A stretch of DNA of 64,000 bases, taken from Streptomyces althioticus. Lineage in GTDB: Bacteria > Actinomycetota > Actinomycetes > Streptomycetales > Streptomycetaceae. Both the position numbers and the translations under genes were made by a program. The stretch spans positions 372,001 through 436,000 of the forward strand of contig BMSW01000003.1 of NCBI GenBank assembly GCA_014649355.1, given 5' to 3'. The stretch's first letter is position 1, and the number at the start of each line of letters is the position of its first letter. The notes beneath the pieces were generated by a model, which saw only the letters and a program-made list of their open reading frames with translations, was not told the DNA's origin and searched no databases. Below are positions 48,671 through 59,362 of this stretch, in pieces.

Positions 48671-49165
48671 ATGACCTGGACCGTGGCCCCGGAGCACCCC
48701 GACTCGCCTGCCGCCCGCGCGCTCTGGCGGGCGTACTACACGGAGGTCAGCGACCGCTGGTACCTGCTGCACGAGGGACGCCGGACCGACCCGGACGAGC
48801 TGGAGCGGGAGATCGCCGCGCAGTCGGGCGCCGACCTCGCGCCGCCGCGCGGGCTGCTGCTGGTCGCACGGTACGGCGGCGAGCCGGCGGGCAGCGCCGG
48901 GATCCGCCTGTCACCGGACGGCACGGCGGCCGAGCTGACCCGGGTGTTCCTGTACGAGGGGATGCGTGGCCGGGGCGGAGCGGCGCTGCTGGTGCGGGCC
49001 GCGGAGGAGGCGGCGCGGGACCTCGGCGCCCGCCGGATGATCCTGGACACCCGCAGCGACCTCGTCGAGGCGCGCACCCTGTACACGCGCCTCGGGTACG
49101 CCGAGACCGAGCCGCACAACGACGACCCGTACGCGGAGCACTGGTTCGCCAGACAGCTCGCCTGA
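48671..49165 (+). CDS. GNAT-family N-acetyltransferase
   Basis: 164-aa acetyltransferase. Acetyl-CoA binding motif A is seen in AELTRVFLYEGMRGRGGAAL, followed by LGARRMILDTRSDLVEARTL and a final LYTRLGYAETEPHNDDPYAE. The substrate (small molecule amine or protein N-terminus) is unknown. It is divergent from the membrane-anchored helical protein gene and convergent with the MFS-MarR fusion gene. Confidence 0.92.
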   Translation: MTWTVAPEHPDSPAARALWRAYYTEVSDRWYLLHEGRRTDPDELEREIAAQSGADLAPPRGLLLVARYGGEPAGSAGIRLSPDGTAAELTRVFLYEGMRGRGGAALLVRAAEEAARDLGARRMILDTRSDLVEARTLYTRLGYAETEPHNDDPYAEHWFARQLA

Positions 49166-49202
49166 GACCCGGTCACCACCCGTGTCTCAGCGTGCCCGTG
49201 TC

Positions 49203-51293
49203 TCAGCGCGACCGGGCGACCGCGCGGGCGCCCTGGGGGCGTTCGCCGCGGGAGCCGCACAGCTCGTCGTTGAGCTCGTGCACGAGCTGTACCAGGTCGG
49301 TCGGCCGGTCCGGCCCCCACCAGTCGCCCAGCAGCTCCGCCAGGGACTCCTCGCGCGCCCGTGCCAGCCGTTCGCCGACCTCGCGGCCCTCGTCGGTGAG
49401 CACCATGTCGACACCCCGGCGGACGGCGAGGTGCCGGCTCTCGACCTGCCGGGTGGCCTCCAGGACGACGTCCAGCGGGACGGGGTTGCGCTCGGCGAGC
49501 CGGGCCGGTTCCACCGAACCGTGGCGGCGGATGCGCAGCAGCAGCCAGCTGGACGCGGGCAGCAGGTCGTAACCGGCGCGGTCGGTGATCTTCCGGTAGA
49601 TCTCCCGGCGTCCCTCGCGGGTGCCGAGCACCGACAGGGCGCGGCACACCTCGTCGTGCGAGGAGCGTTCCACCGGGTTGGGGGCGAGCGTCTCGGAGGC
49701 GTCGGGTGCGGTGACCGAGGCGCGCAGGGGGTCCTCCTTGAGGAACCAGGCCAGCACGAAGCCCAGCAGAGCGACCGGCACGGCGTAGAGGAACACGTCG
49801 GTGATGGCGGTGGAATAGGCGTCGAGCGCGGCGGGGCGCAGGGGAGGCGGCAGGGCGCCGATGCCGCGCGGGTCGGCCTCCAGCGTCCCGGGCGAGACGC
49901 CGGACGGCAGGTCGGCGCCGCGGAAGGCCGCGCCGAGCTGGTCGCCGAGCCGGCCGGAGAAGATCGCGCCGAACACGGCGACGCCGAACGAGGCGCCGAT
50001 GGACCGGAAGAAGGTCGCCCCCGAGGTCGCGACGCCGAGGTCCTCGTAGGGGACGGCGTTCTGCACGATCAGCACCAGGACCTGCATGACCAGACCGAGT
50101 CCCAGGCCGAAGACGAAGAAGAAGGCGCTCATCACCGCGTCGGAGCTCTGCCTGTCGAGCTGGTGGAGCAGCAGCAGTCCGACGGCGGTGACGGCGGTGC
50201 CCGCGAGCGGGAACACCTTCCAGCGGCCGGTGCGGCTGACGATCTGCCCGGACCCGGTGGACGCCAGCAGCATGCCGGCCACCATCGGCAGCATGTGCAC
50301 CCCGGACAGGGTCGGGCTGATCCCGTGCACCACCTGGAGGAAGGTCGGCAGATAGGTCAGCGCGCCGAACATCGCGAAGCCGACGATGAAGCTGATCACG
50401 GCGGACAGGGTGAAGGTCCGCACCCGGAACAGCTTCAGCGGCAGCACCGGTTCGGCGGCCCGGCGCTCCACCGCGACGAAGGGGACGATCAGTCCGACGC
50501 CCAGCACCGCGAGCCCGATGATCTGCCACGACGCCCAGGGCCAGGTGTTGCCGCCGAGGGAGGCGACCAGCACCAGGCTGGTGGCGACGGTGGCGATGAG
50601 CAGGGTGCCCAGGTAGTCGATGACGTGCTTGGTCGACCTGCGGGGGATGTGCAGCACGGTGGCGATGACGGCGAGGGCGACGATCCCGACGGGCAGGTTG
50701 ACGTAGAACACCCAGCGCCAGCTGAGGTGTTGGGTGAAGAGCCCGCCGAGCAGCGGCCCGAGCACGCTCGTCGCGCCGAACACCGCCCCGAACAGGCCCT
50801 GGTAGCGCCCGCGTTCACGGGGCGGCACCAGGTCGCCGACGATCGCCATCGACAGCACGATCAGCCCGCCGCCGCCGAGTCCCTGCAGCGCGCGGAAGCC
50901 GATGAGCTGGGGCATGTCCTGCGCTGCCCCGCACAGGGCGGAGCCGACGAGGAAGATGACGATGGCGGTCTGGAAGAGGCGCTTACGGCCGTACTGGTCG
51001 CCTAGCTTGCCCCACAGCGGGGTCGCGGCCGTGGAGGCCAGCAGATACGCGGTGACCACCCAGGACAGGTGTTCCAGGCCGCCCAGTTCGCTGACGATGG
51101 TCGGCAGGGCGGTGGAGACGATGGTCTGGTCGAGGGCGGCCAGCAACAGGCCGAGCAGCAGCGCGCCGATGGACAGCCACACGCTGCTCGACACCTGGCC
51201 CGTGCCGGTCCCGCCCGCGGCCGCCGTACCGTCCGGGGGTGCGGGCCGCGTACGTCCCGCTTCCGACGCCGAACGGTGCGCGTCCCCGGCCAT
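49203..51293 (-). CDS. MFS drug exporter (DHA2) with C-terminal MarR-like winged helix
   Basis: 696 aa. Residues 35-540 are a 14-helix multidrug antiporter: LDQTIVSTALPTIVSELGG in helix 1 and motif A GKLGDQYGRKRLF. After helix 14 comes a soluble domain of about 140 residues with a MarR-type fold: RALSVLGTREGRREIYRKIT, a helical RAGYDLLPASSWLLLRIRRH segment, VEPARLAERNPVPLDVV and the wing-like DMVLTDEGREVGERLARARE. A transporter joined to a DNA-binding-type domain suggests membrane-tethered sensing or self-regulation. The ATG at 51293 has GGAGG 7 bases upstream. Confidence 0.9.
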   Translation of the reverse strand: MAGDAHRSASEAGRTRPAPPDGTAAAGGTGTGQVSSSVWLSIGALLLGLLLAALDQTIVSTALPTIVSELGGLEHLSWVVTAYLLASTAATPLWGKLGDQYGRKRLFQTAIVIFLVGSALCGAAQDMPQLIGFRALQGLGGGGLIVLSMAIVGDLVPPRERGRYQGLFGAVFGATSVLGPLLGGLFTQHLSWRWVFYVNLPVGIVALAVIATVLHIPRRSTKHVIDYLGTLLIATVATSLVLVASLGGNTWPWASWQIIGLAVLGVGLIVPFVAVERRAAEPVLPLKLFRVRTFTLSAVISFIVGFAMFGALTYLPTFLQVVHGISPTLSGVHMLPMVAGMLLASTGSGQIVSRTGRWKVFPLAGTAVTAVGLLLLHQLDRQSSDAVMSAFFFVFGLGLGLVMQVLVLIVQNAVPYEDLGVATSGATFFRSIGASFGVAVFGAIFSGRLGDQLGAAFRGADLPSGVSPGTLEADPRGIGALPPPLRPAALDAYSTAITDVFLYAVPVALLGFVLAWFLKEDPLRASVTAPDASETLAPNPVERSSHDEVCRALSVLGTREGRREIYRKITDRAGYDLLPASSWLLLRIRRHGSVEPARLAERNPVPLDVVLEATRQVESRHLAVRRGVDMVLTDEGREVGERLARAREESLAELLGDWWGPDRPTDLVQLVHELNDELCGSRGERPQGARAVARSR

Positions 51294-51451
51294 GCGGACC
51301 TCCAGAGGTTCTCGTGACCCCTCCATCGTGATCGGTGTGACCGGTTATGGCCTGTCGAGTCCGAGCGGAACTCTGCATTCCGGGGGCGCGCGAACAAGAG
51401 TGTGAAGAAGATCTGCATAATCTCTGGAGTTCGCGAGGGGAGGGACGACAC

Positions 51452-53164
51452 GTGGACCAGCCGAACGGGCACCCGTGCCCGGAATGCGGTGCGCCCAGGC
51501 ACGCCGACCGCACACCGACGTGCGCGTGTGCCCGCCGCACGGCCGACGCCCTCCGCGACGCCCGCACGGCCGAGGCGGCCGCGGCGGAGGACTTCGATCC
51601 GCTGCGGATACGCCCGTACGTCGATCTCGACGGCACTAGCCCGGACGGGTTGCCGGAGGCAACGAAGGGAACGCCCTCGGTGTCGGGAACGCCTCGGGCG
51701 GCGGCGCGGGAGGGCGCGTCGACGGACACGCCCGCCGGACCGGGGGCGCACCCCGGCACCGCGTCCCCTTCCTCGCACGTGGCGTCACCCGCGGGAGGCC
51801 CGGCCGACCACGGCACACCCACCCCCGGAAACCGGCGAACGGCGGCGCCCCGGACGGGGTACGAGGGACCAGGCGCATCCGACGCCACCATGACCTTCAG
51901 GGCCGTCACCCCGAACACCACGACGCCGACCGCACCCGCAGCGGGCGGCGCGGCAGAAACCGGGACGGCACTCGACGCGCGGGCCTCGCGCGCGGGCCGC
52001 CCAGCCGACACGACACTCCCCGGCGCCGAGACCCACGCCTCCACGCCCGGCACGACGGAAGCCGGAGGTGCCGCAGGCACAGCAGCCCGCGCGCAGGCCC
52101 CGCACACCGGCAAAGCACCGAGCACCGAGGACGCCGAAGGCACCACAGGCACCGGGACAGCCGCTCAGGCACAGGCAACGCACGCAGGCCGCCCCGCCGA
52201 CACCGCACCCGGCGCCGCAACCCGCGCCCCCGCGCCCGGCTCGGCGGCAGCCGCACCCGCGTCCGCAACGGCGGGCGCGGCAGACACCGGGGCGGTACGC
52301 CCCGCACAGGCCGGGGGCACCGGCGCCGCGTCCGACGCCACCATGGCGCTGCGTGCCGTCCGGGCGGACGGCACGGCTCCCGGCGGCCCCGCCGCCGACG
52401 ACCGCACGTCCGTCCTCCCCACTCCCCTCGCCCCCGGCACCGCGCGGCCGAACGCCGACGACCTGGGCCTGTTCGACGACGCCACGCGTCCCCTTCGCGC
52501 GGTGTCCGCGGGTGCGGCGGTCCCTCGTCCCGAGGCCGCCGCGCCCCGGAACCGCCGCCGGCGCGGAGCGCTCGTCGCGGCGTCCGGAGCCGTGGTGGCC
52601 GTACTGGGCGCCGCGGGCTGGGCGAGCGGGCTGTTCTCGTACGAGACGCCGTCGCGGGACACCGCCGCGCCGGACGACGTGAGGGCGAGCGTGCCGGACG
52701 TGTCGTCGGAGGCGCCCTCGGCGGAGCCGTCCTCCGGGGCGCCGTCCGCCTCCCCCGACGCGTCCGCGTCCACGTCGGAGTCCCCGTCCGCGAGCGCGAG
52801 CGTCTCGGAGTCGCCGTCGCCCTCGGCGTCCAGTTCCGCGCCGAGCGCTTCCGCGACCGCCGAGCCGTCGGTGACCCCGTCGGCCGGCGGGGCGTCGTCC
52901 GCGCCCGCCGTGGCGCCGGAGCCGGAGGAGCCGGTCGACACCGTGCCCGTGCTGCGGCGCGGCGACCGGGGGCCGGAGGTCGTCGAGCTCCAGCAGCGCC
53001 TGCGCATGGTGTGGCTGTACCAGGGCGACGCGGACGGCCGGTACAGCCACCGGGTGGAGGAGGCCGTGCGCCACTACCAGTGGTCGCGGGGCATCCGGGA
53101 GGAGCTGGGCGTGTACGGCCCGCAGACCCGCTCCCGCCTGGAGTCGGAGACCGGGGGCGCCTGA
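51452..53164 (+). CDS. membrane protein with N-terminal zinc ribbon and C-terminal peptidoglycan-binding domain
   Basis: 570 aa. The N-terminus has a short Cys4 ribbon (CPEC at 9-12, CAC at 24-26), followed by about 320 residues of Ala/Thr/Gly/Pro-rich low complexity. One transmembrane helix (about 372-392, ALVAASGAVVAVLGAAGWA) leads to a Ser/Pro-rich linker and a C-terminal PG_binding_1 domain (VLRRGDRGPEVVELQQRLRM, ending YGPQTRSRLESE). Topology: ribbon inside, wall-binding domain outside. GTG start with GGGAGGG upstream. Probably links cell-wall status to a cytoplasmic partner; that is inference. Confidence 0.88.
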   Translation: MDQPNGHPCPECGAPRHADRTPTCACARRTADALRDARTAEAAAAEDFDPLRIRPYVDLDGTSPDGLPEATKGTPSVSGTPRAAAREGASTDTPAGPGAHPGTASPSSHVASPAGGPADHGTPTPGNRRTAAPRTGYEGPGASDATMTFRAVTPNTTTPTAPAAGGAAETGTALDARASRAGRPADTTLPGAETHASTPGTTEAGGAAGTAARAQAPHTGKAPSTEDAEGTTGTGTAAQAQATHAGRPADTAPGAATRAPAPGSAAAAPASATAGAADTGAVRPAQAGGTGAASDATMALRAVRADGTAPGGPAADDRTSVLPTPLAPGTARPNADDLGLFDDATRPLRAVSAGAAVPRPEAAAPRNRRRRGALVAASGAVVAVLGAAGWASGLFSYETPSRDTAAPDDVRASVPDVSSEAPSAEPSSGAPSASPDASASTSESPSASASVSESPSPSASSSAPSASATAEPSVTPSAGGASSAPAVAPEPEEPVDTVPVLRRGDRGPEVVELQQRLRMVWLYQGDADGRYSHRVEEAVRHYQWSRGIREELGVYGPQTRSRLESETGGA

Positions 53165-53207
53165 CAGGTCAGGGCCCCCGAGGCCCTCCCCCGACCGTCG
53201 GCGGGGC

Positions 53208-53876
53208 CTACGCGGAGACGTGCAGCAGGATCGTCCCCTCCGGCGTCCGCTCCACCCGCACCTGGGTGAGGTCGCGGACGGCGACGTCCGGCTGGTGGAG
53301 ACCGGCGCGCGGACCGATGCCGACCACCCGCATCCCCGCCGCGCGCCCCGCGGCGATCCCCGCGCCGGAGTCCTCGAAGACGACGCAGTCGGCCGGGTCG
53401 ACGCCCAGTTCCGCCGCGCCCTTCAGGAAGCCTTCCGGGTCGGGCTTGCTCGCGCCGACCGACTCGGCGGTGATCCGCACCGCGGGCTGTTCGAGACCGG
53501 CGGCGGCCATCCGCGCCGTGGACAGGGCGATGTCCGCCGACGTGACGAGCGCGTGCGGCAGCCCGTCGAGGGAGGCGAGGAACTCCCGGGCGCCCGGTAT
53601 CGCGACGACGCCCTCGGTGTCCGCGGTCTCCTCCGCGAGCAGCCGGGCGTTCTCGGCGTAGTTCTGCTCCATCGGCCGGTCCGGCAGCAGCAGGGCCATG
53701 GAGGCGTAGCCCTGCCGGCCGTGCACCACCTTCATGACCTCGTCGCCGTCCAGCCCGTGACGCTCGGCCCAGCGGCGCCAGATGCGCTCGACGGAGGCGT
53801 CGGAGTTGACGAGGGTGCCGTCCATGTCGAGCAGGAGGGCGCGGGCGGGGAGTACGGCGGGGGTGGTGGCCGTCAT
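53208..53876 (-). CDS. HAD-superfamily sugar phosphatase
   Basis: 222-aa HAD subfamily IA hydrolase. Motif I LLLDMDGTLVNSD (nucleophile and acid Asp), motif II VTSAD, motif III KPDPEGF and motif IV VVFEDSGAGIAAGRAAGM are all present, with a helical cap between motifs I and II. It resembles the GPP1/2-deoxyglucose-6-phosphatase-like group. I start at the ATG at 53876, which has GGAG 6 bases upstream, rather than the ATG 12 bases earlier. Confidence 0.93.
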   Translation of the reverse strand: MTATTPAVLPARALLLDMDGTLVNSDASVERIWRRWAERHGLDGDEVMKVVHGRQGYASMALLLPDRPMEQNYAENARLLAEETADTEGVVAIPGAREFLASLDGLPHALVTSADIALSTARMAAAGLEQPAVRITAESVGASKPDPEGFLKGAAELGVDPADCVVFEDSGAGIAAGRAAGMRVVGIGPRAGLHQPDVAVRDLTQVRVERTPEGTILLHVSA

Positions 53877-54053
53877 CGAATGCTCCAAGGCGGGGGTGCG
53901 GGACCGTGGAGGCGGATCCCGGGCGGGACAAGGCGGCCCCGCCCGCCGGTCAGGGGAAACGGGCGGGAGCCACTTTGTTCAGCCACGGTACAAAACGAAC
54001 CCGGCTTCCCGCCACCGCCTCCACGGGGTGTTCACCGGCGGGACCGCCGCACG

Positions 54054-54635
54054 TCACCCGGCGACCGCCTCCCACAGGCTCCAGACACCCAGGCCGAGCA
54101 TGAGCAGCGCGGCGATCCGCGTGATCAGCTTCAGCGGCACCCGCTTCATCAGCGCCTTGCCGCCGACGATGCCGAGCCCGGCCACCGCCCAGAGCGCCAG
54201 CACGGCGCCCAGGCCCACGGAGAGCGGGTCGTCGTAGCGGGCGGCGAGGTTGGCCGTCATGATCTGCGTCAGGTCGCCGAACTCGGCGACGAGGATCAGC
54301 ATGAACCCGGCCCCGGCGACCTTCCAGAAGGACTGGTCCTCCGGCTTGCGGATCTCCTCCTCGTCCTCGTCCTTCTTGAGCAGCAGCATCGCCGCGCCCG
54401 CGAGGAAGAGCACACCCGTGAGCGCGTGGACGAGCTGCTGCGGCAGCAGGGTCAGCACACTGCCCGCCGCCACGGCCAGCGCGACATGCACCGCGAAGGC
54501 TGCGGCGACGCCGGCGAAGACGTACGAGGCTCGGTAACGGGTGCCGAGGACGAGACCGGCGAGCGCGGTCTTGTCGGGCAGTTCGGCCAGGAAGACGACG
54601 CCGAAGACGACGGCCGTCACGGTCAGGCTGATCAA
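54054..54635 (-). CDS. TMEM165/GDT1-family Mn2+/Ca2+ exporter
   Basis: 193 aa with six transmembrane helices in two homologous halves, each carrying the family motif: ELPDKTALAGLV in the first and EFGDLTQIMTANLA in the second, separated by an acidic loop (KKDEDEEEIRKPED). The family exports Mn2+ (MneA/GDT1 in bacteria) or exchanges Ca2+/H+. The start is a TTG at 54635 with GAGGAA upstream. The manganese riboswitch in the leader agrees well with a Mn2+ efflux role. Confidence 0.93.
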   Translation of the reverse strand: MISLTVTAVVFGVVFLAELPDKTALAGLVLGTRYRASYVFAGVAAAFAVHVALAVAAGSVLTLLPQQLVHALTGVLFLAGAAMLLLKKDEDEEEIRKPEDQSFWKVAGAGFMLILVAEFGDLTQIMTANLAARYDDPLSVGLGAVLALWAVAGLGIVGGKALMKRVPLKLITRIAALLMLGLGVWSLWEAVAG

Positions 54636-54744
54636 CGGTTCCTCAATCGGTCGGGGCCGCCCCACCGAGAGTGATGAGCTTTCGCGCAAGACGCCTCGGC
54701 ACGGCAGCACACTCGGCGCCCGCACCGTACGGCGCGGACGTGCA

Positions 54745-54866
54745 CTGCTTGCCGAAGGTCTCGCCGGCAGGGTCCCTCACGGGTCTGCCTCCGGGCGCCG
54801 GCTCAGGCGGGCTGAGCAGTATGTCGACGGTCCGGCACAGGGCTACTCCCCTTCTGCGTCGTCCAT
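54745..54866 (-). promoter_or_regulatory. manganese riboswitch (yybP-ykoY)
   Basis: The two conserved loops of the Mn2+ riboswitch are present on the minus strand: AAGGGGAGTAGC at 54854-54843 and CCGGCGAGACCTTCGGC at 54767-54751, with pairing GC-rich helices around them. It ends about 110 bases before the TTG of the exporter gene, so Mn2+ should switch on efflux. Ends are approximate. Confidence 0.9.
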
Positions 54867-55070
54867 CGTACGCGAGACCCGCACGGCCCCCGGGAGCGGC
54901 CGCCGGGCCGGACCGCCCGCACCACCATGCGCGGAAACTTCACACCTGAACCATAGACGTGTCATGTGCGCGTCATTAGCTTCTTACCGGACCCTCGCCT
55001 CCCGGCAACACGGCGCCGCGAGCATTCCCCTGCACGCACGCCAACGCCCGCACCCCACAAGGGAGTTCGC

Positions 55071-55715
55071 ATGTCGAAGTTCTACGCGCGTCGACGGCTC
55101 AGCATAGCCGCGGCACTCACCGGACTCATAGCCTCCGCCGGGCTCTTCAACGCCCCGGCCGCCTCCGCCGCCCTCCCCACCCCGGTGAGCGCCGCCACAG
55201 CGCGCAGCTACCTCGCCACCCTCCCCGTGCGCACCGAGAGCCGCACCGGCTACAGCCGCGACAAGTTCCCGCACTGGATCACCATCAGCGGCAACTGCAA
55301 CACCCGCGAGACGATCCTCAAGCGCGACGGCTCGAACGTCGTCACCGACTCCGCCTGCGCCGCCACCAGCGGCAGCTGGTACTCCCCGTACGACGGCGCC
55401 ACCTGGTCCGCCGCCTCCGACGTCGACATCGACCACATGGTGCCGCTCGCCGAGGCCTGGGACTCCGGCGCGAGCTCCTGGACCACCGCCCAGCGCCAGG
55501 CCTTCGCCAACGACCTGACCCGGCCACAGCTCCTCGCCGTCACCGACAACGTCAACCAGTCCAAGGGCGACAAGGACCCCGCCGAGTGGATGCCGTCCCG
55601 CACGGCCTACCGCTGCACCTACGTCCGCGCGTGGGTGCAGGTGAAGTACCACTACGACCTGGCGGTCGACTCGGCGGAGAAGTCCGCGCTGCAGGGGTAC
55701 CTCAACAACTGCTGA
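55071..55715 (+). CDS. secreted HNH-family nuclease (DUF1524/GmrSD C-terminal-like)
   Basis: 214 aa. Signal peptide (about 1-36, ends AAASA-type site before ALPTPVS). The nuclease domain has DVDIDHMVPLAEAWDSGA (metal-binding Asp-His) and LLAVTDNVNQSKGDKDPAEW (the Asn/Lys/Asp of the beta-beta-alpha metal motif). Two Cys pairs may form disulfides. Extracellular DNases of this type are common in Streptomyces and serve nutrient recycling or antagonism. The ATG at 55071 has GGGAG upstream. Confidence 0.93.
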   Translation: MSKFYARRRLSIAAALTGLIASAGLFNAPAASAALPTPVSAATARSYLATLPVRTESRTGYSRDKFPHWITISGNCNTRETILKRDGSNVVTDSACAATSGSWYSPYDGATWSAASDVDIDHMVPLAEAWDSGASSWTTAQRQAFANDLTRPQLLAVTDNVNQSKGDKDPAEWMPSRTAYRCTYVRAWVQVKYHYDLAVDSAEKSALQGYLNNC

Positions 55716-55731
55716 CGCGGCACGGTCCGAA

Positions 55732-55759
55732 CCGCCGGGTGCGCCGATCTCCCCGGCGG
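55732..55759 (+). terminator. hairpin after the nuclease gene
   Basis: 8-bp GC stem (55732-55739 with 55752-55759) and a 12-base loop, 16 bp after the nuclease stop. Confidence 0.5.
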
Positions 55760-55805
55760 CCTCCGTCGCTGCGTACCGTACGGGGCGACGGAGGAAGGGG
55801 TCACC

Positions 55806-57455
<1,650 letters not shown>

Positions 57456-57692
57456 CGGGGCGGCGTCCGAGCTCGTGATGTGGCGGCACCCGAGCGCGGG
57501 ACGGGGCGGCACTCGCGCCGTCGGGGAGTGCGGGCGGTGTCCTGTGAGTCAGCTGTGCGGCGAGGGGTGGTTCCGGTCATCCGGGTGATCAAGGGGGCAC
57601 CGCGGGGCGGGCGGTGACATGCGGTTCCGGCCCGCGGGAGGGGGTCAAAAGGGGCCGAAGCCGTGGCCAAATGTTGAACTTGCAAGCAAGAT
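57456..57692. other. intergenic region before DoxX
   Basis: 237 bp; no gene or RNA recognised. The last 30 bases contain TTGCAA-type palindromic sequence (57680-57690) next to the iron-box-like site; both are likely part of the DoxX promoter. Confidence 0.4.
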
Positions 57693-57706
57693 TTAGGCGC
57701 ACCTAA
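57693..57706 (+). promoter_or_regulatory. iron-box-like inverted repeat, TTAGG-N4-CCTAA
   Basis: TTAGGCGCACCTAA is a perfect 5-bp inverted repeat. It matches 13 of 19 positions when laid on the DmdR/IdeR iron-box consensus (from memory TTAGGTTAGGCTCACCTAA). It is 77 bases before the DoxX start. Confidence 0.55.
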
Positions 57707-57782
57707 CGTGAATCTCCGACTCGGTTCCGTCCCCCTGGACCGGCCTCATCCGGGGGCCGGCCCGACCGAAGGAGACTCCCCC

Positions 57783-58235
57783 ATGAACGGACGCCTCACC
57801 AGCGCCCAGCCCTATGCACTGGGCCTGTTCCGCATGGTCGTCGGCCTGCTCTTCGCCTGTCACGGCGCCGTGTCCCTGCTCGGCGTGTTCGGCGGCACGG
57901 ACGGCAACGGCGGCACCGTCGAGGCCGGCACCTGGCCCGGCTGGTACGCCGCCGTCATCGAGCTCGTCGGCGGCACGCTCGTCCTGCTCGGGCTCGCCAC
58001 CCGGGCCGCCGCCTTCATATCGTCCGGCGCGATGGCCTACGCGTACTTCAAGGTGCATCAGCCCCAGGCCCTGTGGCCCATCGAGAACCACGGCGAGAGC
58101 GCGGCCATGTACTGCTGGGCCATGCTCCTGCTGGTCTTCACCGGCTCCGGCGCCTTCGGCCTGGACCGCCTGTTCGCCAGGCGCGCCTCGGCGCGCGAGG
58201 ACCGGCCGGCGGAGCAGACCCCCGTGGCCGCCTGA
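57783..58235 (+). CDS. DoxX-family membrane protein
   Basis: 150 aa with four transmembrane helices. The DoxX signature is visible as RMVVGLLFACHGAVSLLG, then the AVIELVGGTLVLLGLATRAA helix pair and AMAYAYFKVHQPQ. DoxX proteins associate with thiosulfate:quinone oxidoreductase-like or redox functions; the mycobacterial member works with superoxide dismutase and thiosulfate sulfurtransferase. ATG start with GAAGGAGA upstream. The iron-box-like site upstream suggests iron or redox control. Confidence 0.92.
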   Translation: MNGRLTSAQPYALGLFRMVVGLLFACHGAVSLLGVFGGTDGNGGTVEAGTWPGWYAAVIELVGGTLVLLGLATRAAAFISSGAMAYAYFKVHQPQALWPIENHGESAAMYCWAMLLLVFTGSGAFGLDRLFARRASAREDRPAEQTPVAA

Positions 58236-58541
58236 CCGTTCGCTCCCGCCTCACCCACCCGCACGACCGCCGACGCCTCCCCACGGCACCCCCCTCACGG
58301 ACCACCGAGTCGCACCGGGCGCCCCTCGCACACACGCGGGGGGCGCCTCGGCGTACACGGGGGAACGGGCGGGGAACGGGCGGCGCACGGGGGCCGTCGG
58401 GCGCACGAACCCCCCGTGACCTTTCTGTCACTTACCGGGCGTACGCTGTATGGCTGTCATCGGCCTCTCCTGCCACTCCTGCCGCCTCCACCGCGACAGC
58501 GCGGGCAGGCGCGGGCCCACGGGGGCGTACGGGGAGTGCGA
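58236..58541. other. intergenic region with hairpin
   Basis: 306 bp between DoxX and the DedA-family gene. An 8-bp hairpin at 58318-58347 likely terminates the DoxX transcript. The remainder should hold the DedA promoter; no gene is seen. Confidence 0.5.
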
Positions 58542-59141
58542 GTGGAGAGTGTCGGGTCGCTGGTCGGCAGCCCGTGGATCTACGCGGTGGTGGCCCTGTC
58601 GGTCCTGCTCGACGTGTTCCTCCCGGTGCTGCCCAGCGGGGTGCTCGTGATCACGGCGGCCACGGCGGCCGCCGCGAGCACGGCCGCCTACGTGCCCGAC
58701 ATGCTGGTATTGACGCTCTGCGCCGCGACCGCCTCCGTCCTCGGCGACCTGGTCGCCTACCGTCTCGCCTGGCGCGGCGGCGCCCGTCTGGACCGCGCTC
58801 TCGCCCGCTCCCGCCGGCTGCGGGGCGCGCAGGAACGTCTCGGCGCGGCGCTGGCCCGGGGCGGCGGCGGTCTCGTCGTCCTCGCGCGGTTCGCGCCGGC
58901 CGGCCGCTCGGTGGTCTCCCTCGGCGCCGGCGCCGCCCGCCACCGCGCCCGCGACTTCCTCCCCTGGTCCGCCCTCGCGGGCCTCAGCTGGGCCGGCTAC
59001 AGCGTCGCCCTCGGCTACTTCGGCGGCCAGTGGCTCGGCGCGACATGGCTGGCGGCGGCTGTCTCGGTCGGCGCGCTGTTCGCGGCGGGCGCGGGAGCGG
59101 GGTACCTGATGCGGAAGCCGCAGCCGAGAGAGGCGGGGTAA
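58542..59141 (+). CDS. DedA-family (SNARE-associated/VTT) membrane protein
   Basis: 199 aa with about five to six membrane segments and the VTT domain: GDLVAYRLAWRGGARLD, LARFAPAGRSVVSLGAGAAR (the conserved Arg/Pro/Gly motif) and a hydrophobic LAGLSWAGYSVALGYFGG. DedA proteins contribute to undecaprenyl-phosphate or phospholipid flipping and membrane homeostasis. The GTG start at 58542 follows GGGGAG at 5 bases; upstream codons lack coding bias. Confidence 0.9.
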   Translation: MESVGSLVGSPWIYAVVALSVLLDVFLPVLPSGVLVITAATAAAASTAAYVPDMLVLTLCAATASVLGDLVAYRLAWRGGARLDRALARSRRLRGAQERLGAALARGGGGLVVLARFAPAGRSVVSLGAGAARHRARDFLPWSALAGLSWAGYSVALGYFGGQWLGATWLAAAVSVGALFAAGAGAGYLMRKPQPREAG

Positions 59142-59362
59142 GCCCGGGGCGCATCACGGCGGTTCGACACCTGACGGGCAGGCAGCCGTCGTCGCGCCGC
59201 TCGGCCCGCGGCGCGGGTGGGCGGACGGCCCTGGTCCGTCCCGCCCGGCAGCCGGGCGGCCACGGCTGGCGCGCTGGACACGCTGTCACGCCGGACACGG
59301 CTGTCACGCCGGACATGGCGTGGCGGCCGCGCGAGCGCACTCGCGCCGGGTGACAGCTGCTC

